DNA of 64,000 nucleotides from positions 5,788,501 through 5,852,500 of the forward strand of contig NZ_JAUSYD010000001.1 of assembly GCF_030816615.1 (NCBI RefSeq), in the 5' to 3' direction. The stretch is from Streptomyces sp. B1I3 (GTDB taxonomy: Bacteria; Actinomycetota; Actinomycetes; Streptomycetales; Streptomycetaceae). Of this stretch, positions 1 through 9,385 are shown piece after piece. The notes below the pieces were generated by a model. It was not told the DNA's origin, searched no databases, and saw only the letters and a list, made by a program, of their open reading frames with translations. How positions within the stretch are numbered: the stretch's first letter is position 1; each line of letters begins with the position of its first letter. The position numbers and the translations under genes are program-made.

Positions 1-50
1 GCGGTCGGCTCGGTGCCGTCGATCCAGATGTACTCAGCCTTGAACGTCAC
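1..50 (-). CDS. glnII: Glutamine synthetase II, N-terminal fragment
   Basis: Only the first codons are inside the window; the gene runs off the left edge. The reverse strand reads MTFKAEYIWIDGTEPTA, the conserved start of the eukaryote-type glutamine synthetase II of Streptomyces (ATP-dependent amidation of glutamate, cytoplasmic, short octa/decameric class). I place the start at GTG (48-50) because AAGGA lies about 8 nt upstream; an in-frame ATG at 57-59 would add three residues. A GlnR box lies 57 bp upstream, which fits nitrogen-limited induction. The identification rests on a short but very characteristic peptide. Confidence 0.85.
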   Translation of the reverse strand, partial: MTFKAEYIWIDGTEPT

Positions 51-106
51 GGAAGCCATCCTTCTGCGGGTGCTGCGGTCTATGGTGCGCAGCTTGGCAA
101 GACGCG

Positions 107-144
107 ATTTCCCGTCCGTTGCCCGGATGTGAACCCCGTGTTAC
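107..144 (-). promoter_or_regulatory. GlnR binding site upstream of glnII
   Basis: On the reverse strand four 5-mers are spaced by exactly 6 nt: GTAAC-n6-TTCAC-n6-GCAAC-n6-GAAAT. This matches the actinobacterial GlnR pattern gTnAC-n6-GaAAC repeated twice, with the second box degenerate. The glnA box at 6235-6272 has the same spacing and the same terminal GAAAT. Confidence 0.7.
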
Positions 145-302
145 CGACGTTTCGCGGAGGGGCCGGACAGCAGGTCCCCGCCGCACGGAGGCGTCTCACC
201 CCGCGGCACATCGGATACGTTCGCCCGCTGGGCGGCCCGCAGCGGGCGGCATCCCCACCGGGCGGCGCAGATGCCGCGGGCGGGACCGGGCACACTGGCC
301 GC

Positions 303-1253
303 ATGACCACACCTGCTGCCCCCGCCCCCGGACCGGCCCCCCGTACGCCGATGCGGATCGGGCTCGTCGGTGCGGGCCCCTGGGCGCGCATGACCCAGGC
401 CCCCGCGCTGGCCGCCCACCCCGGCGTCGTACTGAGCGGTGTCTGGGGACGCCGGCCGGAAGCGGCGACCGGGCTCGCCGCCGCCCACGGCACCGAGGCG
501 TACACGGACGACGCCGGCATCGACGCGCTCCTGGCCGCGAGCGACGCGGTGGCCTTCGCCGTGCCCCCGGACATCCAGGCGCCCCTGGCCGCGCGCGCCG
601 CGGCAGCCGGATGCCACCTCCTGATGGACAAGCCGGTCGCCACGACGGTGGCAGGGGCCCGCGAGGTCGCCGAGGCCGCCGAGCGGGCGGGCGTCGCCTC
701 CGTGGTCTTCTGCACGCTGCGGTTCGCCGCCGGGACGGCGGGGTGGATCGCCGAACAGGCCGCGGCGGACGGCTGGTTCACGGCCCGGGCCCTGTGGCTC
801 GGAGCGCTGTACGCCCCCGGCACGAGCAGCGAGTTCGCCGCCTCGCCGTGGCGTCGCGAGAAGGGCGGCCTGTGGGACGTGGGCCCGCACGCGCTCTCCG
901 TGCTGATCCCGGTCCTGGGCGACGTGACGGAGGTGGTGGCCGCCCGCGGCCCCGCCGACGCGGCACACCTGCTGCTCCGGCACACATCCGGCGCCTCCAG
1001 CACGGTGACGCTCGCACTGGACGCACCGGTGGGCGCGGTGGGGACGGAGGTCGAATTCCGGGGGGAGCGGGGGACGGTGGGCCTGCCCGAGGGCGGTGGC
1101 GACGCGCTCGGAGCGTTCCGGGCGGCCGTGGACGGGCTGATCGAGGCGGCGCGTACGGGGGTGGCCCACCCCTGCGACGTACGGTTCGGGCTGCGGCTCA
1201 CCGAGGTGCTCGCGCAGGCCGAGGCACAGCTGGGGCCGGTGACGGCGGCCTGA
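303..1253 (+). CDS. Gfo/Idh/MocA-family oxidoreductase
   Basis: A 316-residue NAD(P)-dependent oxidoreductase of the Gfo/Idh/MocA superfamily, which generally acts on sugars, inositols or related polyols; the substrate here cannot be told. The N-terminal Rossmann motif GLVGAGPWA lies at residues 20-28, and a DKP triad at 109-111 replaces the usual EKP, with the lysine kept. The C-terminal half is the beta-sheet substrate domain. I chose ATG 303 because CACACT at 291-296 sits 6 nt before it, the layout of a leaderless Streptomyces promoter, and no ribosome binding site is visible. It is monocistronic and reads away from glnII. Confidence 0.8.
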   Translation: MTTPAAPAPGPAPRTPMRIGLVGAGPWARMTQAPALAAHPGVVLSGVWGRRPEAATGLAAAHGTEAYTDDAGIDALLAASDAVAFAVPPDIQAPLAARAAAAGCHLLMDKPVATTVAGAREVAEAAERAGVASVVFCTLRFAAGTAGWIAEQAAADGWFTARALWLGALYAPGTSSEFAASPWRREKGGLWDVGPHALSVLIPVLGDVTEVVAARGPADAAHLLLRHTSGASSTVTLALDAPVGAVGTEVEFRGERGTVGLPEGGGDALGAFRAAVDGLIEAARTGVAHPCDVRFGLRLTEVLAQAEAQLGPVTAA

Positions 1254-1357
1254 GCCGGAGGCGTTCCGGCGCCCGCCCGGAGCCCGGCTGCCGCCCGAGG
1301 TGCGGGCGCCGCGGGCGGCGGGGCACGCCCCCGCTGCGCGTCCTTCCCGGGATCCGC

Positions 1358-2329
1358 CTACATCAGCCGGGGCCGGAGCTCCAGCCACGCCTCGGCCTCC
1401 TCCCGCAGCCGAGGGTCCCGGACGCGGGGCAGAAGGTCGCGGGTGGCGAGCGAGAGGCGCTTGGCCTGCCGCGAGAGGTTCACCGCCGTGAGGTTCTCCA
1501 GGGAGTAGGCCGTGGTGTCCCGGGTCGCCACCTCTGCCCGGGACGCGCCGATGCCGTCCAGGCACATCCGTACCGTCTCGTCCGGTGGCAGCAGCGCGTG
1601 CGAGGCCAGCTGGAGCAGCATGTCCGTACGGTCGAGGGCCCCGGCGGCCTCGCACCCCTCCAGCAACCAGCGACCGAGCTCCGCCCAGACGGCACGCTCG
1701 GCGCCCACGCGCCCGGTGATCCCGGTACAGCACGCCGACCACAGGGACCACCACCAGCGGGCCCGCTCGGCCGGCTCCTCGGGCCGGCGGCGCACCACCC
1801 ACCGCTCCCGGGCGTCCCGGTCGAGTCCGGCCAGATGTTCCGTCCGGCTTCTGGCCGCCTCCCGCGACCAGGTGGCCCGCTCACTCCGGGGCCCCGGCAG
1901 GAACCAGGACGGGGCCGTGGCCTTGAGCACCGCCCCGTCCTCCTCGTCCACCAGCAGGCCGACACGGCTGTCCACGCGCACGAAACGCCGGCAGCCCAGC
2001 CCGTCGGGGTCCACCTCGACGAGAGGGAAGCCCCGTGCGTCCAGAGCCGCCGCCAGGACGTCGATGCGCAGCGGCACGCCGAAGCGGTGGGCCTGCACCA
2101 TGACGTAGAGCCCACGCCACTGTTCCGTGGGCGAAGCGCGCTGCCAGGCGAACTCGGCGAGGGCGTAACTGCGCAGCAGCTGCCGCGCGTCGCCGCTCTC
2201 CGCGTGGTCGTCCCCGAGGAGGCGGGTGACCTCGTCCGGGTGCGAGGAGGCGTCGGCGCCGTCCACGGTGCCGCTGATCACGAAGTCCGCCACGAGGGCC
2301 GTGGGGGACGCCTCCTGGTGCGGTCTCAT
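1358..2329 (-). CDS. Conserved protein of unknown function, coupled to marR
   Basis: A 323-residue protein I do not recognise. It has no signal peptide or convincing membrane segment, is rich in Arg, Ala, Leu and Trp, and looks soluble. Its ATG (2327-2329) overlaps the TGA of the upstream MarR-type gene in an ATGA, so the two are translationally coupled and probably function together. The middle has a tryptophan-rich stretch (WWWSLWSACC near residue 190), possibly a buried helical core. Coding status is well supported by GC3 bias and the overlap; function is open. Confidence 0.75.
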   Translation of the reverse strand: MRPHQEASPTALVADFVISGTVDGADASSHPDEVTRLLGDDHAESGDARQLLRSYALAEFAWQRASPTEQWRGLYVMVQAHRFGVPLRIDVLAAALDARGFPLVEVDPDGLGCRRFVRVDSRVGLLVDEEDGAVLKATAPSWFLPGPRSERATWSREAARSRTEHLAGLDRDARERWVVRRRPEEPAERARWWWSLWSACCTGITGRVGAERAVWAELGRWLLEGCEAAGALDRTDMLLQLASHALLPPDETVRMCLDGIGASRAEVATRDTTAYSLENLTAVNLSRQAKRLSLATRDLLPRVRDPRLREEAEAWLELRPRLM

Positions 2330-2802
2330 TCCTTCGCCTCCCCGGCGAGCGCGGTGTACGCCCCTTGCAGGAACCGCCGTACCGCCGCCGCCTCCCGGTC
2401 GTCGAAGGTCCGCAGCAGCTCGGCCATCCCGGCGAGGGTGGGCCCGAAGAACTCCTGCCCCAGCTCCACGGCCCGTGCGTCCACCGTGAGCAGGACCTGG
2501 CGGCGGTCCCGGTCGTCACGGCTGCGGGTGACATGACCGAGGCGCTCCAGCCGGTCGATGAGCGCCGTCGTGCCCGCGCTGTTGAGGCCGAGCTGGGCCC
2601 CGAGCCGGCCGGCGGTCGCCGGCGTGCCCGCCCGCGCGGCGTCGAGCAGGCAGATCAAGGCGCGTACGTCCGTGGGGTGCATCCCGTGCCGGGCCGCGAA
2701 CTCCGCCTGCCGCAGCCCGAATTCGATCGTCACCCGGCGCAGCAGATGGACGGTCGCCATCTCCGGGCTCCGGTCCGCCGGTGAACCGGCCGCAGTGCTC
2801 AT
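2326..2802 (-). CDS. MarR-family transcriptional regulator
   Basis: 158 residues with the winged-helix arrangement of MarR regulators: helix-turn-helix around residues 65-90 (GRLGAQLGLNSAGTTALIDRLERLG) followed by the basic wing with the DDRDRRQ motif near 95-102. Such proteins bind palindromes as dimers and are usually relieved by small phenolic or hydrophobic ligands. A near-perfect 27-bp palindrome lies 7 bp upstream of the start codon and also upstream of the divergent hydrolase gene, so autoregulation plus control of the hydrolase is the natural reading. It forms an operon with the downstream unknown gene through an ATGA overlap. Confidence 0.88.
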   Translation of the reverse strand: MSTAAGSPADRSPEMATVHLLRRVTIEFGLRQAEFAARHGMHPTDVRALICLLDAARAGTPATAGRLGAQLGLNSAGTTALIDRLERLGHVTRSRDDRDRRQVLLTVDARAVELGQEFFGPTLAGMAELLRTFDDREAAAVRRFLQGAYTALAGEAKE

Positions 2803-2808
2803 GGGCTC

Positions 2809-2835
2809 ACGTTACCTCGCTCAGCGAGATAACGT
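2809..2835. promoter_or_regulatory. Palindromic operator in the marR/hydrolase divergent promoter
   Basis: The sequence from ACGTTACCTCGCT to AGCGAGATAACGT forms a 27-bp inverted repeat around a single central base, with one mismatched pair out of thirteen. It lies between two divergent start codons (2802 and 2853). Size and position fit a MarR-dimer operator covering both promoters. Confidence 0.75.
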
Positions 2836-2852
2836 GGGGCCGGGAGGCACAC

Positions 2853-3779
2853 ATGCGAACCCTGAACCCCGAAGCCCTGCGAGCGTTCCACGCGGCGTAC
2901 GACGAGGTCCTGACCAGCCACTGGCCCGCCACGACCACGCAGACCGACATCCCGACCCCCTACGGCACCACCCACCTCAACAGCTGCGGCCCCGAGGGCG
3001 CTCCGCCGCTGGTCCTGCTGCCCGGCGGCGGAGCCACCTCCACGGTGTGGTTCGCCCAGGCCGCCCGCCTCGCCCGTACCCACCGCGTCCACGCGGTCGA
3101 CCTCGTCGGCGACCCGGGCCGCAGCACCGCGGGGGAGCGCCCGGTCCGTACGGCGGCCGACCTCACGGCCTGGCTCGACGCTGTGCTGGACGCGCTGGGC
3201 GTGGAGCGCACCGCTCTCGGCGGCCACTCGTACGGAGCCTGGATCGCCCTCCGGTACGCCCTGCACGCCCCGCGTCGCGTCGGACGGCTGGTCCTCGTGG
3301 ACCCGACCCTGTGCTTCGCCGGCTTCCGCCCCGGTTACCTGCTGCGCGCGCTGCCGATGCTGATCCGTCCGACGGAGGGACGGACCCGCTCCTTCCTGGC
3401 CTGGGAGACGGGCGGTGCGGAACTCGACCCCGCCTGGGTACGTCTGCGGGACGCCGCCGTCCACTTCCCCGCCGCCCGCCCGGTCACCGGCCCGCGTCCC
3501 TCGCCCGAAGCCCTGCGGGCGCTCGACGTGCCGACGCTCGTCCTGACGGCGGGGCGCGGACGGGCGCAGGACGCCGACCGCGTCGCCGCGACGGCGGTCC
3601 GGCTGCTCCCGCACGCCGAGACGGCGACGATCCCGGACGCCACGCATCACTCGCTGCCGCTGCACCCCCCGGAGGCCGGGGAACTCGCGCGGGCCGTCGA
3701 GGACTTCCTCACCGCGCCAGTGCGTCCCGTACCGCCTCGTCCGTCCGGGCCACCACGGCGCTCCCGTCCTGCGCGGTGA
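2853..3779 (+). CDS. Alpha/beta-fold hydrolase
   Basis: 308 residues with the alpha/beta hydrolase order: oxyanion loop LLPGGGATS near residue 55-63, nucleophile elbow GGHSYGAW with Ser126, and a C-terminal His in DATHHSLPL near 269. It is an esterase, lipase or epoxide-hydrolase-like enzyme; the substrate is unknown. The start at ATG 2853 is set by GGGAGG at 2842-2847. It diverges from the MarR-type gene across the palindromic operator, so it is the likely regulated target. Its 3' end overlaps the convergent ArsC-like gene by 71 bp; the last ~20 residues are Pro/Arg-rich and look like run-on coding rather than conserved fold. Confidence 0.85.
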   Translation: MRTLNPEALRAFHAAYDEVLTSHWPATTTQTDIPTPYGTTHLNSCGPEGAPPLVLLPGGGATSTVWFAQAARLARTHRVHAVDLVGDPGRSTAGERPVRTAADLTAWLDAVLDALGVERTALGGHSYGAWIALRYALHAPRRVGRLVLVDPTLCFAGFRPGYLLRALPMLIRPTEGRTRSFLAWETGGAELDPAWVRLRDAAVHFPAARPVTGPRPSPEALRALDVPTLVLTAGRGRAQDADRVAATAVRLLPHAETATIPDATHHSLPLHPPEAGELARAVEDFLTAPVRPVPPRPSGPPRRSRPAR

Positions 3780-4068
3780 TGATGGGGCGCTGGATCAGCT
3801 TCGGATGCTCGGTCAGCGCGGTGATCCACCGCTCCCGCGCATCGGCGTCCTTCGGCCACTCCTTGACCCCCAGCTCCTTCGCGTCCGCCTCCTGGGTCCG
3901 CGTGATGTCCCACGGCTCGAGCCCCAGCCGGTCCAGGACGGCGCGGATCTCGTCGGCGGACGGCACGTCCTCCAGGTAGCGGCGGACGGTGTACTCGGCG
4001 CCCTCGGCGTCGAGCAGATCCACAGCGCTGCGGCACTTCGAGCAGGCGGGATTGATCCAGATCTCCAT
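3709..4068 (-). CDS. ArsC/Spx-family thioredoxin-fold protein
   Basis: 119 residues with the N-terminal motif NPACSKCRSAVDLL, placing the catalytic Cys at residue 9 and a CxxC-type pair (Cys9, Cys12). The tail has LIQRPIIT, which supplies the arginine typical of ArsC. The family includes glutaredoxin-dependent arsenate reductases and Spx-like redox proteins. No other arsenic gene is nearby, so a general thiol-oxidoreductase role is as likely as arsenate reduction. The 3' end overlaps the convergent hydrolase gene. Confidence 0.82.
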   Translation of the reverse strand: MEIWINPACSKCRSAVDLLDAEGAEYTVRRYLEDVPSADEIRAVLDRLGLEPWDITRTQEADAKELGVKEWPKDADARERWITALTEHPKLIQRPIITAQDGSAVVARTDEAVRDALAR

Positions 4069-4187
4069 GGGGCCCAGGGTACGGGAGGGGTCCGCGAAAT
4101 GGCCTCTGGCCAGGGGCGATTGTCAGTGGTGGGCAGTAAAATGGAAGCAGTTCGTGAGGGTTCCACCACCGTGCCAGGAGGTTGCCG

Positions 4188-4457
4188 ATGGCCGTTGCCA
4201 CAGTCACGACCGAGCCGCTCAACACGTCCCTGCCGAAGAAGCCGCTCCCCGCGGGGCGGCCGCGCGAGTGGTACGTCTCCCACAACCGCCGCCTCAAGGC
4301 CATGCGCCTGGCGATCGCCCTGCTCGACACGGGCGTCTACCAGCCGTCGACCGCCGACAACACCAGGATCCGCGCGACAGCCGAGCGCCTCGCCATCCAC
4401 CCGCCGTCCGACACCACCTGCCGCATGGTCAGGGCCCTGATCCGCTACGGCCGCTGA
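4188..4457 (+). CDS. Small conserved protein of unknown function
   Basis: 89 residues, basic, with the central phrase GRPREWYVSHNRRLKAMRLA and a helical C-terminal half. AGGAGG at 4176-4181, 6 nt before ATG 4188, is a strong ribosome binding site and decides the start over the TTG at 4182. Codon use is fully streptomycete. I do not recognise a family; the arginines and short size would suit a nucleic-acid or protein-binding role. A perfect 15-bp hairpin follows directly, so the gene is its own transcription unit. Confidence 0.72.
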   Translation: MAVATVTTEPLNTSLPKKPLPAGRPREWYVSHNRRLKAMRLAIALLDTGVYQPSTADNTRIRATAERLAIHPPSDTTCRMVRALIRYGR

Positions 4458-4462
4458 CCCAC

Positions 4463-4502
4463 GCCGCCTGTGCCCCCACGACCGCCCGGGGGCACAGGCG
4501 GC
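4463..4502 (+). terminator. Terminator after the 4188-4457 gene
   Basis: A perfect 15-bp stem (4463-4477 with 4488-4502, beginning GCCGCCTGTG) and a 10-nt loop, 6 nt after the stop codon. There is no U tract, as is common in Streptomyces. Confidence 0.8.
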
Positions 4503-4656
4503 CCGTCCCCCGCACGCTCCCGGCGCCGCCACCACCGCACCGCCGAGGGCACCCGGGGGACGAGGCCCACGAGGAGGAACAGCGAGGACCACGGCACCCG
4601 CCACCAGGGCGTCACGCTCGCCGGCGGCGACCAGGGCGACGGGGGAGGAGAACGCG

Positions 4657-4690
4657 GAGGGCCGCCGTCCCGTGCGGGACAGCGGCCCTC
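4657..4690 (-). terminator. Terminator downstream of glnA
   Basis: GAGGGCCGC (4657-4665) pairs with GCGGCCCTC (4682-4690), then one mismatch, then GTCCC with GGGAC around a GTGC loop. It lies 37 bp beyond the glnA stop codon on the transcribed side. Confidence 0.75.
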
Positions 4691-4726
4691 TCGGCTGCTG
4701 CTGGGGAGCTCGAGCTCCCGGACGAC

Positions 4727-6136
<1,410 letters not shown>

Positions 6137-6234
6137 CCAACTCCTCCTACTCCCGACCCGGGAAAGGGCGGGGTTGCAGCTCGTTGTGCGGCCAGTGCGG
6201 TGGCACACGCTGGCCCCGACCATAGGCAGGGCGG

Positions 6235-6272
6235 ATTTCTCCGGCGTGACCCATTTGTTTCGCCCAAGTTAA
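6235..6272 (-). promoter_or_regulatory. GlnR binding site upstream of glnA
   Basis: The reverse strand reads TTAAC-n6-GAAAC-n6-GTCAC-n6-GAAAT, a close match to the double GlnR a/b box with exact 6-nt spacers. A candidate -10 (TATGGT, reverse strand, 6219-6224) starts 10 nt after the last box, which suits an activator touching the -35 region. Confidence 0.85.
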
Positions 6273-6357
6273 CCAGGCGGGGGGCGAGCGGCGCCTCAGC
6301 GACGTGTCCGGTGCCCCGCCCGTCCGTGCGCAAACACGGGCGCAGTACCGTGTACGG

Positions 6358-6825
6358 GTGGACAACAGGCAAGCAATCGGATCGTGGCTCTCGGGCCCGC
6401 GCGCGGCGGCCGAGGACATGGGCGCCGACTTCGGGTACCGGGGCCGGCGCCTCGGTCTGCCCCAGGAGGGCCCGGGGTCCGTGGCCCCGCTCGGCCGGCG
6501 CTTCGGGGCCCTCTTCATCGACTGGGCCGCCTGCATGCTGATCGCATACGGACTGATCGCTCGCGGTGACCAGCAGTCGGCCGGGAACTGGGCGCTCGGC
6601 GTCTTCCTCGTACTGAGCCTGCTCACGGTCGGAACCATCGGTTCCACCCCGGGCAAGCGGATCATGGGCCTGCGGGTCGTCGCCGAGGACGGCGGCCGGC
6701 TCGGTGCCGTGCGGGTCGCCCTGCGGACCGTGCTGCTGCTCCTGGTGATCCCGGCCCTGGTCTGGGACCGCGACAGCCGCGGCCTCCACGACCGGCTGGC
6801 CCGCGCCGTCCAGGTGCGCATCTGA
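6358..6825 (+). CDS. RDD-family membrane protein
   Basis: 155 residues. After a ~45-residue cytoplasmic N-terminus comes the RDD core: RRFGALFIDWAACMLIAYGL (first membrane helix with the Arg and Asp that name the family), a second helix near 80-97, then STPGKRIMGLRV, a third hydrophobic segment and the terminal HDRLARAVQV. Function is not established. I use GTG 6358: TACCGT at 6346-6351 lies 6 nt before it (leaderless) and no ribosome binding site is visible. It diverges from glnA, and from memory an RDD protein also neighbours glnA1 in mycobacteria. Confidence 0.83.
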   Translation: MDNRQAIGSWLSGPRAAAEDMGADFGYRGRRLGLPQEGPGSVAPLGRRFGALFIDWAACMLIAYGLIARGDQQSAGNWALGVFLVLSLLTVGTIGSTPGKRIMGLRVVAEDGGRLGAVRVALRTVLLLLVIPALVWDRDSRGLHDRLARAVQVRI

Positions 6826-6837
6826 CGTAAGCGGACG

Positions 6838-6962
6838 CGTCCGATCCGTGGACCGTTCGATCCGTGGACGTGCCGGGGCCGTGGGGGCACGTCCGATCCG
6901 TGGACGTCTCCGGAGCCGTGGGGGCACGTCCGGTCCCTGGTTGTCTCCGGGCCATGGGCTGC
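6838..6962. repeat. Degenerate tandem repeat, unit ~36-37 bp
   Basis: Three successive units (about 6854-6889, 6890-6926 and 6927-6962) plus a 16-bp partial copy at 6838-6853 share CGTCCGATCCGTGGACGTC followed by a GGAGCCGTGGGGGCA-like tail; the third unit is most diverged. It is intergenic, between the RDD gene and its terminator. Confidence 0.75.
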
Positions 6963-6990
6963 GCGGACGGTTCCGGGGCGCCCGCGGGAA

Positions 6991-7056
6991 CAGCGGACAC
7001 GCGTGAGGGCGGCCCCGGACAACGAGTCCGGGGCCGCCCTCACGCGTGTCCTGCTG
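6991..7056. terminator. Long bidirectional terminator between RDD and DUF4191 genes
   Basis: A perfect 26-bp stem (6995-7020 with 7026-7051) around a 5-nt AACGA loop, extended by CAGC/GCTG across a one-base bulge. It separates two convergent genes; its right foot is 2 bp from the DUF4191 stop codon. Confidence 0.9.
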
Positions 7057-7058
7057 CC

Positions 7059-7766
7059 TCAGCGCATCTTTCCGCCGCGCGGCATCCGCATGCCCTTCGG
7101 CATCGGGCCCTTCGGCAGCGGCATGTTGCTCATCAGGTCGCCCATCGCCCGCAGCCGGTCGTTGGCCGCCGTGACCTGCGGGCCGGTCAGGACCCGGGGA
7201 AGCTTCAGCATCGTGGTGCGCACCTTCTTCAGCGGCACCTGGCCCTCTCCGTCACCGACGATGATGTCGTGCACCGGCACGTCCACCACGATCCGGGCCA
7301 TGCGCCTCTTCTCCGCGGCCAGCAGGCTCTTCACCCGGTTCGGGTTGCCCTCGGCCACCAGCACGATGCCCGCCTTGCCGACGGCCCGGTGGACGACGTC
7401 CTGGCTGCGGTTCATCGCGACCGCGGGTGTCGTGGTCCAGCCCCGGCCCACCCGGTCCAGCACGGCCGCGGCGGCGCCCGGCTGCCCCTCCATCTGCCCG
7501 AAGGCCGCGCGCTCGGCACGCCGTCCGAAGATGATCGCCATTGCGAGGAAAGCCAGGACGAAGCCCAGGATGCCCGCGTAGACCGGGTGCCCGATCAGGA
7601 AGCCGATCGCGAGGAGGACGCCGAAGGTGACGATTCCCACACCCGCGACGACAAGACCGATCTTGGGGTCGGTCCGCCTGGTCATCTTGTAGGTCAGGGC
7701 GATCTGCTTGAGCCGCCCCGCGTTCTCGGCGCTGTCCGCGCCTTCAGTTTGTGCCTTCCTCGCCAT
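7059..7766 (-). CDS. DUF4191 membrane protein
   Basis: 235 residues. A charged N-terminus is followed by two adjacent membrane helices (about residues 36-58 and 62-80), then a soluble domain with GRGWTTTPAVAMNRSQDVVHR and a VVGKAGIVLVAEG-like strand, and a Met/Pro/Gly-rich tail (PKGPMPKGMRMPRGGK). This is the actinobacterial DUF4191 family found next to lipA; its function is unknown. The position beside lipA/lipB suggests some link to lipoate or PDH biology, but that is inference. It ends against a strong bidirectional terminator. Confidence 0.82.
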   Translation of the reverse strand: MARKAQTEGADSAENAGRLKQIALTYKMTRRTDPKIGLVVAGVGIVTFGVLLAIGFLIGHPVYAGILGFVLAFLAMAIIFGRRAERAAFGQMEGQPGAAAAVLDRVGRGWTTTPAVAMNRSQDVVHRAVGKAGIVLVAEGNPNRVKSLLAAEKRRMARIVVDVPVHDIIVGDGEGQVPLKKVRTTMLKLPRVLTGPQVTAANDRLRAMGDLMSNMPLPKGPMPKGMRMPRGGKMR

Positions 7767-7796
7767 GTACAGAAGTTTACGTGGCCCCGGAGTGAC

Positions 7797-7997
7797 CTAG
7801 GAACGGCGGGCCGACACGGCGCCCAGTACGTGCTCGGCCTCGACGCGGTCCTTGGCCCGGCGGCGGTCCTCCAGGACCGCCGTCCAGGCGTTCCGGCGGG
7901 CGGTGCGCTGGCCGCTGCTCAGCAGCAGTGACTCGACGGCGCGCAGTGCGGTGGTGACGGACGGGATCGCGTGGGCGCGAACCGGTGCTGCCTGCAT
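7797..7997 (-). CDS. Small conserved protein between DUF4191 and lipA
   Basis: 66 residues, Ala/Arg-rich and probably helical, with the centre RAVESLLLSSGQRTARRNAW. GAGGGGGA about 9 nt before ATG 7997 is a usable ribosome binding site, and a promoter-like pair lies at 8117-8145. I recognise no family and place it as a short streptomycete protein from its codon bias, ribosome binding site and location. Confidence 0.6.
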   Translation of the reverse strand: MQAAPVRAHAIPSVTTALRAVESLLLSSGQRTARRNAWTAVLEDRRRAKDRVEAEHVLGAVSARRS

Positions 7998-8116
7998 CGT
8001 GGGTGTTCCCCCTCGGAGCGGATGCGCGCACCGAGGTGCGCACTGGGTAGCGGGAAGCGGTGACCCGCAGCGGCCGGCAAGGCCGCTGCCGTCTGTGTAC
8101 CTAGGGTCACTGCTCG

Positions 8117-8145
8117 GTGTTACCAGTGCATGACCGGTCGGTCAA
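8117..8145 (-). promoter_or_regulatory. Candidate promoter for the 66-residue gene
   Basis: The reverse strand has TTGACC (8140-8145), a 17-bp spacer and TAACAC (8117-8122). The -35 is good and the -10 is imperfect. Within the -35/spacer lies GACCGGTC, a small palindrome. Confidence 0.4.
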
Positions 8146-8272
8146 ACACCAATGAAGCCCAGATTTCGGCGCCGCGCACGCCGACGCGGCCCATACGGGG
8201 CCCCGACCTGCGGGGAGCGTACGGACCGCGCCGAATGGGCGATTACCGCCCAGTAGTGCCTTGTGCGCGGAT

Positions 8273-9274
8273 TCACACGGCCGGGGCGGCCGTGGTGGCT
8301 CCGGTGGCCGAGCCGGCGAGGGCGGAGGAGGCCTCGCCCCGTCGCTCCATCGCCTGCTGGAAGAGACGGCCGGCGCGGTAGGAGGACCGCACCAGCGGGC
8401 CGGACATCACACCGGAGTAGCCGATGGCCTCCGCCTCGTCCTTCATCTCCACGAACTCGTGCGGCTTCACCCAGCGTTCGACCGGGTGGTGCCGCGGGGA
8501 GGGGCGCAGGTACTGGGTGATCGTGATGAGCTCGCAGCCCGCGTCGTACAGGTCCTGGAGCGCCTCGCTGACCTCCTCACGGGTCTCGCCCATGCCGAGG
8601 ATCAGGTTGGACTTCGTGATCAGGCCGGCCTCGCGGGCCCGCGTGATGACGTCCAGGGAGCGCTCGTACCGGAAGCCGGGACGGATCCGCTTGAAGATCC
8701 GGGGGACCGTCTCCACGTTGTGCGCGAGCACCTGGGGGCGCGAGGAGAACACCTCGGCGAGCTGCGCGGGCTCCGCGTTGAAGTCGGGGATGAGCAGCTC
8801 GACCTTCGTGGCGCCGCCCTCCCGCTCCGCGGTCTGGGCGTGGATCTGGCGCACGGTCTCCGCGTACAGCCAGGCGCCGCCGTCCTCCAGGTCGTCGCGC
8901 GCGACGCCGGTGATCGTGGCGTAGTTCAGGTCCATCGTCACGACGGACTCACCCACGCGGCGCGGCTCGTCACGGTCCAGCGCCTGCGGCTTCCCCGTGT
9001 CGATCTGGCAGAAGTCGCAGCGCCGGGTGCACTGGTCGCCGCCGATGAGGAACGTCGCCTCGCGGTCTTCCCAGCACTCGTAGATGTTCGGGCAGCCGGC
9101 CTCCTGGCACACGGTGTGCAGACCCTCGCCCTTCACGAGCTTCTGCATCTTCGTGTACTCGGGGCCCATCTTCGCCCGGGTCTTGATCCACTCGGGCTTG
9201 CGCTCGATGGGGGTCTGGCTGTTTCGGACCTCCAGGCGCAGCATCTTGCGCCCGTCGGGTGCGACACCGGACAC
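8273..9274 (-). CDS. lipA: Lipoyl synthase
   Basis: 333 residues. A radical-SAM enzyme that inserts two sulfurs into protein-bound octanoate, completing lipoyl cofactors on E2 and GcvH. Both Fe-S clusters are visible: the auxiliary CX4CX5C (Cys56, Cys61, Cys67) and the radical-SAM CX3CX2C (Cys82, Cys86, Cys89). The start is GTG 9274 ([12 protein letters not shown]) with AGGGG about 8 nt upstream; an ATG at 9301 would add nine atypical residues. It sits 111 bp downstream of lipB on the same strand, and its product acts on the E2 encoded at 20.8-22.6 kb. Confidence 0.97.
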   Translation of the reverse strand: MSGVAPDGRKMLRLEVRNSQTPIERKPEWIKTRAKMGPEYTKMQKLVKGEGLHTVCQEAGCPNIYECWEDREATFLIGGDQCTRRCDFCQIDTGKPQALDRDEPRRVGESVVTMDLNYATITGVARDDLEDGGAWLYAETVRQIHAQTAEREGGATKVELLIPDFNAEPAQLAEVFSSRPQVLAHNVETVPRIFKRIRPGFRYERSLDVITRAREAGLITKSNLILGMGETREEVSEALQDLYDAGCELITITQYLRPSPRHHPVERWVKPHEFVEMKDEAEAIGYSGVMSGPLVRSSYRAGRLFQQAMERRGEASSALAGSATGATTAAPAV

Positions 9275-9385
9275 TCCGGCACCCCTTTGCTTTCGCTGCA
9301 TTGGATTCTTCGGCGAACACCAGGGTACGCCCGTGGTTAGAACGGTCTTACGTATGGCCAACCTGTGGCCGACAGGGCCTATTCC

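Noticed and set aside
3709-3779. Convergent overlap of the hydrolase and ArsC-like genes as a possible frameshift or sense-antisense device
   Set aside because: Both proteins have complete family cores; the overlap covers only a low-complexity Pro/Arg tail of the hydrolase.
4445-4615. A 56-codon reverse-strand ORF (GTG start, VTPWWRVPWSSLFLLVG, then an Arg/Gly/Pro-rich tail) downstream of glnA
   Set aside because: It reads like a small one-helix membrane protein, but it has no ribosome binding site and runs through the perfect terminator hairpin at 4463-4502 and into the gene at 4188-4457. At most a remnant.
8236-8252. TGGGCG/CGCCCA hairpin downstream of lipA as a terminator
   Set aside because: Only 6 bp with a 5-nt loop; far weaker than the other terminators here, so not listed.
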